From Lichina pygmaea (Eukaryota > Ascomycota > Lichinomycetes > Lichinales > Lichinaceae), in contig OY730173.1 in assembly GCA_963422465.1 (NCBI GenBank), positions 3,100,001 to 3,164,000 of the forward strand: 64,000 bases of DNA, read 5' to 3'. Numbering within the stretch: the first letter of the stretch is position 1; every line of letters begins with the position of its first letter. Both the position numbers and the translations under genes were made by a program. The notes beneath the pieces are model-generated. The model was not told the origin of the DNA. It saw only the letters and a program-made list of their open reading frames with translations, and did not search any database. Of this stretch, positions 56,246 through 64,000 are shown one piece after another.

Positions 56246-57055
56246 CCTGCCACAGACATGCGCGGTCTGTCCAGGTCCGGCGCGGGTGTGAACGCGACCG
56301 TCTCAAGAGTGTGATTCTGAAGTTGGCGCACGATCAGATAAGATCAAGTAAATGTGACCTGCTCGAAGCTGCGTCGGTTTCTGCTCGGCGACGTCCAATC
56401 AGACTCCACTGGCCACCAGCTTCGAGTAGCTCTGGAGGAAGCCGAGTATGAAGCTCACCTGTTTGCAAGAGACGACGTCGAGAGATCGTGTCGGCAGAGA
56501 CTCGGCCTGGGGGTCACTACCGCAGGAAGCGCATCGGTGTCAAGTGTCAACGCCGGCGTTTGTCCTTGGGGGGCGCGATCGATCTTAACGCGCCGAGGCG
56601 GGACTGCCCGTCCGATCAACGCGTTGGTTGTGTTAGGCAAGACCAAGCGAGGCCACCTAGAATTAGTGACACGTGCCTAATGTCCGGGGGACGCGTTCAG
56701 CGAGTCCAGACGCTAAAGTGACCGAGTTACAGTAATTAGTCTCGAGGCGATAGGCTACGAAAGCCTGTATCTAGGGCTATGCACCTATTCGACAACACAC
56801 ATTGTCGCAGAGCTGGTACCGTAAGGAGTACGGAGGTACTCCGTACGGTGCGCATGTAAACTTACTGAAGTACAGAGTACTCCGTACAGACATCGTCGTT
56901 AGCCACCTCTGCGTAGTGTTGCCCGGCACATGCATCAAGACCGCAAGCTTCGAAGACGTAAAAGATAGCAGCATGCAATGGCTCGGTTCTGCATTGGTCC
57001 ATGAGGATCGTATGGAATCTGCCGCGGTACAGAATATCCTGCTCGAGGTGCCTCG
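56246..57055. other. Divergent promoter region between cohesin SA and UreD
   Basis: No gene is recognised. Near 56825-56885 are two GTACTCCGTACGG and GTACTCCGTACAG motifs of the spacer palindrome family. The gap should contain both promoters. Confidence 0.45.
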
Positions 57056-58042
57056 ATGAGTCCGTTCCCTCCATCAGATGGAGCCTCTGGGCGAGGAGTG
57101 ATCTCCGTCTGCAAGGGCCCGGATGGGAGATCAATGCTCGACCAGCTTGCGTACGTCTATCCGATGAAACTGATATCGCCGAGTCCCACGCCCAACGGGA
57201 GAAGCGTCACCGTCTTCGCTCTCACCTACGGCGGCGGCCTCGTCAGCGGTGATCGTACGCGGCTGTCCGTAACCGTGGCTCCGTCGTCCCGCGTAAGCTT
57301 GCTCACCCAAGGCAGCACGAAGATCTTCAGGGCCGCCGGTCGGGACGTAGTCACGAGGCAGGGCATGCACGTGACGATCCAGGGCGATGGGGCGTTCGTC
57401 TATCTACCCGACCCCGTGCAGCCTTTCGGCGAGAGCGTCTATCGGCAGGAGCAAGTGCTGCACGTCGAGTCGACGGAAAGCAGCTTCTGCATCCTCGACT
57501 GGGTCTGTGAGGGAAGGTCCGCGAGAGGTGAGACTTGGGATCTATGGAGCTGGACGAGCAAGAATGAAGTATGGTCACGACGAGACGGAGCAGAGGCGCC
57601 GGCGCCAGCCGACGTGCTGGCCTTGAGGGACCACGTCGTCCTCGATCATGACCGGAACGGTCTATCGCCGGAGACGCTGAGGCAAAGGATGGACGGCCTG
57701 GCGGTCTTCGGCACGCTGATCGTCTTCGGACAGCTCTTGGATCCGGTGGGGCGCTTCTTTCTGGAGGAGTTCGCATGCCTGCCTAGGATCGGCGCGAGTT
57801 ACGCCCCTGAACAGACACAACAGACACATGCATCGGCCGGAGAGGGGCGTCGACACGAACGCCATCAGGACGAAAGGGCGAATGGTATCCTCTGGACAGC
57901 CGCATCTGTAAGACGCTGTGTCGTCGTCAAGTTCGGAGCACCAGACGTCGAACATGGAAGAGCGTGGTTGTGCCGCATGTTGAGAGATGAAGGAACGCTG
58001 GAGAAAGAGCTGGGCGAAGAGTGTCTCCATTGCCTCAAATGA
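57056..58042 (+). CDS. ureD: Urease accessory protein UreD/UreH
   Basis: It acts with UreF and UreG to deliver nickel into apo-urease. The frame is intronless and encodes 328 aa from the ATG at 57056 (MSPFPPSDGASGRGVIS). Family features: an N-terminal beta-rich stretch with the highly conserved TYGGGLVSGDRTRLSVTV, VSLLTQGSTKIFR, FVYLPDPVQPFGESVYRQEQ and CILDWVCEGRSARGETW, then FGTLIVFGQLLDPV. The C-terminal part contains a His/Glu/Arg-rich insert (about residues 255-280) before ILWTAASVRRCVVVKFGA and AWLCRMLRDEG. The length is normal for fungal UreD. No urease structural gene or other accessory gene lies in the window, as is usual in fungi. It is tail-to-tail with the next gene, 117 bp apart. 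Confidence 0.93.
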   Translation: MSPFPPSDGASGRGVISVCKGPDGRSMLDQLAYVYPMKLISPSPTPNGRSVTVFALTYGGGLVSGDRTRLSVTVAPSSRVSLLTQGSTKIFRAAGRDVVTRQGMHVTIQGDGAFVYLPDPVQPFGESVYRQEQVLHVESTESSFCILDWVCEGRSARGETWDLWSWTSKNEVWSRRDGAEAPAPADVLALRDHVVLDHDRNGLSPETLRQRMDGLAVFGTLIVFGQLLDPVGRFFLEEFACLPRIGASYAPEQTQQTHASAGEGRRHERHQDERANGILWTAASVRRCVVVKFGAPDVEHGRAWLCRMLRDEGTLEKELGEECLHCLK

Positions 58043-58159
58043 CGCCGTGGGATGATCGGCTTGTAGGTGCGGATGGAAGATGATGTATGCAAACGCGTCA
58101 GATTGGGCCTCCTCGGCCACGGAGAGAATCCGCCGTAGATGCTCGAACTCGTTTCACGA

Positions 58160-59162
58160 CTAGACATCCACAATCCGCTTCCCAGCCATCATCCTCCGAT
58201 ATCCCTCGAGAATGTTCTTTCGGGTCATCCCCAGTTCCTCGCGCTTTCTGAGGCTCCCGGCCGTCTTGGGGACGTCTGCCACCTCGACCCGCGCGCCGTT
58301 GGCCACGTGGAAAGCCTGACGCGGTGTCGCCGTGAACTTTGGTGGGGCCTGAACGACATCATGCAGACGCCGAGGACCTTCGTTCCTTGCACGTTTCACA
58401 ACCTCCCAGGGATCTTCATCCTTCCCGCGGGCACCTCGCTTGCTCTTCTTGCCTTTGCGGCCACTTGCTCTTGGGCCGCCTGTTCCCGCTCCACGATCAC
58501 CCAGGTTGTCGTCGCCGTACAGATCTTCGTATTCCTCGCGTACTTCCTCCACCTTCTCTCGTCTGCGTTCTTCATCTTTTCTCCACTCCTGTTGCATCTT
58601 CTGGACTTTCTTCTCCCGCTTGGATAGTTTCGGCTTGATACCTGGCACGTCCTTCGCTGCCCCACCCTTTGTGGTCAAGCCCGAGAGTGGCAGAGCCGCG
58701 TTTACTCGAGCGGCAAAATCGGACATCTTCTCTCCTGGAAGTATCTGTGGAGGCTCATTCTGTTCAAGCGGAGACTGGCCATCTTTCTGCTGAGCGGAAT
58801 CTCCTTCCACCACATCCCTCTTGCGCTTCTTCGTGTTTGGTCCGCCTTTCGACCCGTCGTCTAGCCCAGAGGGGAATCTTCCGGTAGTCTGAGCCTGCAT
58901 CAGGCGCAGGAACGCTTTCGGTGTGTCATCTATGCCAAAGCCCTTGGACGCTTTACCGCAGTCCGCCCTGGTTCTCTTCTGGCCATGGGGAATCCGCCTG
59001 GATGGTTTGGACCCAATGACGACGGGTAATGGCTTCGCGATCTTGGTGGGTGGCAAGTCATAGCTGTACGAGCAGGTCAGCGCAATCGGCGGTACATGGA
59101 ATCTGCGGTGGTTCGAACGCTTGGCTATCCTTAGACTTGTCTCTTCTGTTTTTGTGCGGCAT
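58160..59162 (-). CDS. CCDC137-like basic nucleolar-type protein
   Basis: My preferred model has exons 59162-59137 (MPHKNRRDN) and 59063-58160, giving 309 aa, because the charged start resembles fungal relatives. The alternative is one exon from an ATG at 59206 (348 aa), which avoids the weak GTCTAA donor. The protein is Lys/Arg/Glu-rich with YDLPPTKIAKPLPV, DDTPKAFLRLMQ, ILPGEKMSDFAARVNAALPL, SKREKKVQKMQQEWRKDEE coiled coil, DPWEVVKRARNEGPRRLHDVVQAPP, then PKTAGSLRKREELG and EGYRRMM. The C-terminal block is shared, from memory, with CCDC137-type proteins found in nucleoli and at chromosome peripheries. Basic clusters (KKRKRD, RKGKKSKRG) would act as nuclear or nucleolar signals. The function is not known. 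Confidence 0.75.
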
Positions 59163-59500
59163 GATGAGAATATAATTAGTCGAATCTCTTGAGGTAGTGC
59201 TGGCATCCAACCCGTTGGAAGGCTCTCAATACCATAGTCGTGCGTGTCCGGCAGCCGATCGTATTCACGAGGTACGTATCGAATGCTCTTACGTAATCCA
59301 CTGCTCAGAAGTCAGGTGATTCCCGCGAGTCCATCAGACATGCGCGTTTGTCCGTTACGCTACCCCGCCATCGAATTGATCACCTCTAACCAAGAGCCGT
59401 CGATTCGACTCCGCAACATCGCATCAAAACTGCTGAGCTGAACCTCCTTTTTCTTCCCCGCAAGAATAGCGAGGAGGGGGAGGGCGCCGTCGCCGATAGG
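59163..59500. promoter_or_regulatory. Divergent promoter of the CCDC137-like gene and TFIIIC subunit
   Basis: The gap of 338 bp separates two divergent starts. No gene or clear regulatory motif is seen. If the alternative 59206 start is right, the gap shrinks to 294 bp. Confidence 0.45.
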
Positions 59501-62500
59501 ATGCGCAAGTCGCTAGATGGCTTGATCACCTATATTCTCGAAGAGATTGCTGTCAGCGGAGATGCCGGTAGGACTCCTGGTGTTGTTCCCCTGCCCTGCC
59601 CAGGCACCCTGTTGCCAATTTTGTGAACTCATGTGATTTTGACGCTGGGTGTTCCTCGAGACTGATTACAACCAGGGGCGAGCTTGCCGGAGATTCTTCG
59701 CTTCATTTGCGACTACTACACCGAACACCAAAATGCGCCTGCAACCACAGCAGCAGCAGAAGGCAACTCGAGCAGTACCACCACTGACGCTGAAGAAGAG
59801 TCCGTTGCTAGATTCGACAATGCTGGGCATCCACAAAGCGTGGAAGCGGTTGCAGATCGCCCTCCCACAACACGGGTCACTCAGAAGATTGACAGGCTGT
59901 TCCAAGCCAAGGTGTGGCAATGGCTGATATCGCACCCCGATATCACCACTGGCGATGGCAAGAGGTGCCCAAGGATCAGCCTCGAGGAGGCCGAAGCCAT
60001 CCATAAGTCCAGTGTCCGCACGCCCACCGGGACAGATGCCAGACCTCAAGCCGACGCCGCTGCTGGCTCGCAATTTCGATTGCGCGTGACAGAGGAACGC
60101 ATCTGGATCGCTCTAACGGGCCACGGCGTCGACTTGTCAAGATGCCCTCGACTGGAATTCGCGTGTCTCTCCGCGATAGCCGCCCACAGGGAAACCGGGG
60201 TCGCTCAGACAGACCTCACCGCCGAAACGGGGCAGGATAAAAGGTCTCTGCCAAGACGAACGTATGAATTGGCTCGAAAGGGCTACATCGAAAAGAAGGT
60301 AATCTGTTACCGGAAACAACGGACAAGCCATCTTCGGCTCCGGAGATATGCCGACTGCGTCATTCCGCAAACGAATCGCCCACCCGGGTCCCAGCCCGCA
60401 GCCGACGGCACAGGATCCACAGCTCCTTCGGTTTTCGAGGCCGTCGAGGCAGAGCCCATAGTACGCGCCTTGTTTTCGGAGTTGAGGGAGCGGCAGATCG
60501 TCACGCAGAGCGATCTGAAATGGAAGCTGGTACGCTCACCCGCTTGACGAGGTCGATCCAAAGGCCCTGCTAACGAAGCTACGGATCAGGGTATCGGGAG
60601 CTCAGGATCGCGTTTGGGGGTCTACAGAAGGCTGCTGAGGAAAATGGAGCTGGTGGGGTGTCTTCGACGCGTCAGAGCCAGTTCGGACGAGAACGCTGGC
60701 TGTCGCTTCTACTCCTGCATCAAGTTCATTCGTGAGCCAGTCGAAGATGAGTGGCGATTGCCGTGGACCTCTTCTTTTCCTGTCGACGTCTCGCTGGACG
60801 AGGAAGCCAACGGTGGACAAGACCTAGAAGACGACAATCAAGGCCTCGAAGAGCCAGAAGAGACTCTGCAGTCGACCGTGAGGAAGAGTGACGCGTCGAG
60901 GTCTGCCGGAGGCGAAAAGGAACGTCTGCGGGAGGTTCGCAGGGTTCTTCCTCAGTGGGCTCCGCACAGGCCGTTGGGGAACCTTCTCCTTGATCTGGTC
61001 GAGACGGCGGGCACCCAAGGCATCAGCACCATGGTGAGTACGGTCGTGACATGACCGAGGGCTTGTGGAATCTCACGTGAACGTAGGCGCTCAAGGCGAA
61101 GAGCGTTGGAAGATTCTACAACAAGCCGCTGGAAGCTGCGCTCGATCGATATTCAAACTTTAACGTCTCTCAGCCGCCTCACCTGCGCCACATGTCCATC
61201 GTCCGAGACACAGCTCAGAGGCACAGGAACTACCACTTCCAACATTACACCTACGATAACTTCAAAAGGCTCGTCGAAAGCGGGGAGGTGACCTGGGAGG
61301 CAGTCATCTTCCCCGCGAAAGATGAAAGATCACAGAAGGGAAACAACGCGGTGTCGCCCGAGGATGATTATGAGAAAGACGAGTATGGGTTTCCGGTTGT
61401 TCCCAGCAGTCGTTTCACTCAGGAAGACGGCTGCGCCAGTCTCGAGGACAGCATCGTCGCCGCAAAAATGGCAGAGATCCAGTACAGCAGGTCTGATCCT
61501 ATGCTGTTCCGGAACGAAGACGATGGGGAGTACGGTAAGTCAGGCACGCATCCCTTCAGCTTTACAGCTTCACAGCAGCGACTGACAGCTCGCTCAGATG
61601 TCAATTGGGGCGTCATGAAAGGCGCCTTGAAGATGACGGGAAAACGCACGGCGAAGGCAAAGCCCGACGTTGCCAAAACGGATCAACCTCGAAGGCCGCG
61701 TGGCCGACCGCGAAAGAACCCTTCTGGCGGGAAAGATCAACACACTGGACAGCTGGGAGGAGCTCCAATCTCACAGGCGGGCCGTGTTGCAGCGGCCGCA
61801 CCAGCTGCTCCGGGAGCCTCTGCCAAAACGGACCAACCTCGAAGGCCACGCGGCCGACCGCGAAAGAATCCTCCTACCGGAAAAGATCCACATGCCGGGC
61901 AGCTGGGAGGAGCACCGATCTCACAGGCGGGCCATGATCCAGCGGCCGCGCCAGCTGCCTCGGGAGCGTCTGAGGCGGAAACGCGAACCATGATGCGCAC
62001 GGCCGATGAGGCGCACCCCATGACCGATTCTGAGAGCCTCGGTGCTGCGAACGAACCGTCGACGGCTGTGAGCAGTTTCGAGTCCCCTTCAACAAAGCGG
62101 CAGGAGCGGACGCCGGCAAGGAAAAAGCCGGTCTCTGTCCAGCAAGACGTCGAAGCCACCCGCGAGACAGCCTCAGTGGACGCCGACGGGACAGACCAGT
62201 CACAATCAGTGCACTCGCGGTTCGATGCTCCGGCCACTCAGCAGCCGCTCGTCATCATCAACCCTCCTGGCTACAAGAAACCCAAATCGAATAAAAGGGG
62301 ACGGCCGAAGAAAGCGTGCATCGTCGTGATCAAGTCCAAGCGGCTGATAGAGCTCCCGGGATTTGGCGTGCCGAAGTCAGTCCGCCGCGATGATTCGCCA
62401 TCGGCTCGAGAAACAGTACCCGAACCCCAGCAAGCAATCGTACCGGTCACGCACGACTCGGACGCTACGATGCAGCCTGCTAGCGGTAAATCGATGACTG

Positions 62501-64000
62501 ATGAGGCTCTTGTTGACTCAGCCGGACAGCACGGGGCGGGCAGTAAGGCCGCAGAGCCGATCAGCAACGTGGCACCAGCCCGCCAACAAGACGAGGCAAC
62601 CGAAGCCTCGCATGGTGATGACACGACGCAGGCTGTATTGCAAGCCCAACCGACTGTCGACAAGGCCAGAGAGACGGCATCTGGGACTCCTTCGCGTCGA
62701 ACCCTGACGGTGCACCAGAGAGGCTCGATCAGCTTCAAGCGCAGGCAGATTGTCCTGGATTTGATCGAAAAGGGAGATGGCGTCTTCCCGGGAGACCGGG
62801 AACTTTGGTACGCTTTCAGCATCCTCTGGCTGAGGAAGAACAAGGAGTCGGGCACACCGGATCTCAAGACCGTCAAGACCCTGCAGAGACTCTTGATCGA
62901 CTCCGGCCAGCTGAAGAGCTTCGTCTTCTGCTTCACCAATTCAAGGGGGTTGCAATGCGAGAAGAGAATCCTAGCCAGGCTGGATGTTCAACCGGACTCG
63001 CCAGTCGTGAAGAGATTGGAGCAGAAGATGAAGGACGCCGACACCACGTGTTACATACCTCCCGAGAGCGGCGTATCGGCCGAGGCAAAGCGACGGTTCG
63101 AGCTCAGCGGCGGCAACACACACGGATACATGCGAATGCCCAAGATCGATCGGGACAACACCTCCATCGTCACGCTCATGTCAAGGCCGGGCCAGCCAGA
63201 CCAAACTCAGAAGCAGACGACGTCTGCTGATCGTACCAGCGATAGAGCAAAGAAAAGGCTGGAACAGGCTAGACTCAGGCGGCAGAAGAACGAAGGCAAA
63301 GCGCAGCAGAAGGCGTACAAGAAGTCCTTGCGGCTAAGCAAGGAGATCGTCCGGTTGACCATGAATGAGCAGCGAGATGCTGCGCGAAAGATTGAGATGA
63401 TCTCCAGGTCGATGAATCAACCGCAACGGGGCCATGGCCCGCCAAGGGTCGCGCGGCTGCACGGTCTGCACAGGCCCAAGGACGATCGACCTACCCTCCA
63501 GCAGGGATGGCTGCGACAAGACGATGCAAGCCTCGCCGAGGGCGTGGGAACGCCGACTCAGATGCTGGCGGGGGCGCCGGGCTCAGTCATCGCCGCCATG
63601 CTAATGCCACTGACTTACAAACTCCATCGCACCTCCCTAAGCCAGTCCACGCAAGTCTTCTATCCCTCCAACGGCACGTTTGGAACCTTCTATCAACCCA
63701 TGCACAACAGGCTGAAAAGACCGCGAGAGGCGACACGGTATCCAGAGCAAGAGCTTCCGCAAAGTTTGGGTGACATCATGGCGCAAAGCCACAAGCGCCG
63801 CAGAGTCGACTCTTGCCGCACTGGAGATCCCGAGCACAGTCGGTTTGAGGACGAAATCGAGCGTGTTCAGGAGTGGGAGGAACGGCATCCGTCGTTGATA
63901 AGGCCGGGCGGACCGTCGAGCTGGGCCTTCATCAACCATACTGTCGATCTGTCAGAGCCAGGCACAGCTTCTCCTCGTGTACGGTGGAAGAGACCGACGG
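59501..64000 (+). CDS. tfc3: TFIIIC B-block-binding subunit (Tfc3/tau138-like), partial at right edge
   Basis: This largest TFIIIC subunit binds the B-box of tRNA genes and recruits TFIIIB and RNA polymerase III. Five exons in phase are visible: 59501-59567, 59676-60529, 60590-61033, 61087-61534 and 61598 to the edge, about 1405 residues so far, with the frame still open. The start MRKSLDGLITYILEEIAVSG fits the family. The B-block domain lies at about residues 165-240 (ERIWIALTGHGVDLSRCP, FACLSAIAAHRETGVAQTDL, RRTYELARKGYIEKKVI). Further winged-helix-like parts are GVYRRLLRKMELVGCLRR and RRQIVLDLIEKGDGVFPGDRELWYAF. Exon 5 encodes AT-hook-like PRRPRGRPRKNP twice, in a 50-residue tandem duplication, and a third KSNKRGRPKKA. 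Notably, a tRNA gene with a stray B-box lies in the same window at 27 kb (coincidence as far as can be told). Confidence 0.93.
61675..61974 (+). repeat. Two 150-bp in-frame tandem copies carrying AT-hooks in the TFIIIC gene
   Basis: Copy 1 is 61675-61824 and copy 2 is 61825-61974. Each encodes 50 residues beginning KTDQPRRPRGRPRKNP and continuing GQLGGAPISQAG, then an Ala/Pro-rich linker ending GAS. The two copies differ at scattered positions, about 80-85 percent identical by eye. The unit is an exact multiple of three, so the duplication kept the frame and doubled the AT-hook. Confidence 0.93.

Overview
The window looks like a GC-rich euchromatic stretch of a filamentous ascomycete (Pezizomycotina, most like Sordariomycetes/Hypocreales). 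The basis is short introns of about 50-110 nt with GTRNGT donors and CTNA/YAG acceptors, fungal-type proteins (ATP sulfurylase with a degenerate APS-kinase tail, Dlt1, a DUF3431 membrane protein, a fungal rhomboid-family protein, an IucB-type siderophore acyltransferase), and dense gene packing on both strands. I joined exons by eye by requiring splice signals, phase continuity and recall of the protein families. No alignment or database search was run.

Layout. 1-0.9 kb: 3' end of a Q/S/T-rich protein. 1.7-3.5 kb: a degenerate array of roughly 43 copies of a short GTCGGACATCGCT-type unit, preceded by a 21-G run. 4.1-11.4 kb: three minus-strand metabolic genes, namely ATP sulfurylase (sulfate assimilation), an N5-hydroxyornithine acyltransferase-like protein (siderophores) and trimethyllysine dioxygenase (carnitine synthesis). 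11.9-16.3 kb: a low-complexity fungal protein and Dlt1 (plus). 18.6-21.0 kb: a DUF3431 membrane protein. 21.07-21.87 kb: a young-looking non-autonomous DNA transposon with 117-bp inverted ends, and a tiny relic of the same ends at 22.15 kb. 22.5-26.7 kb: riboflavin kinase (FMN), a small membrane protein, and dihydroorotase (pyrimidines). 27.0 kb: an intron-containing tRNA-His with an orphan tRNA T-arm beside it. 28.2-35.9 kb: a kelch-repeat protein and a PHD-finger protein. 37.3-38.1 kb: a decayed phosphotransferase-family gene. 39.5-41.9 kb: an MFS sugar transporter. 43.0-43.64 kb: a second repeat locus (three ~172-bp units) carrying the same GTCGGACATC core as the 1.7-kb array, now as inverted pairs. 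43.8-64 kb: housekeeping and nuclear genes: a rhomboid-family protein, Pot1 (telomere cap), importin alpha, the cohesin SA/Scc3 subunit, UreD, a CCDC137-like protein and the B-block subunit of TFIIIC (runs off the right edge).

The genes do not form one pathway or an obvious secondary-metabolite cluster. They are scattered primary-metabolism, nuclear and membrane genes, separated by repeat-rich spacers full of short palindromic GTAC motifs. The most unusual content is the pair of related GTCGGACATC repeat loci 40 kb apart and the inverted-repeat transposon with its relic.
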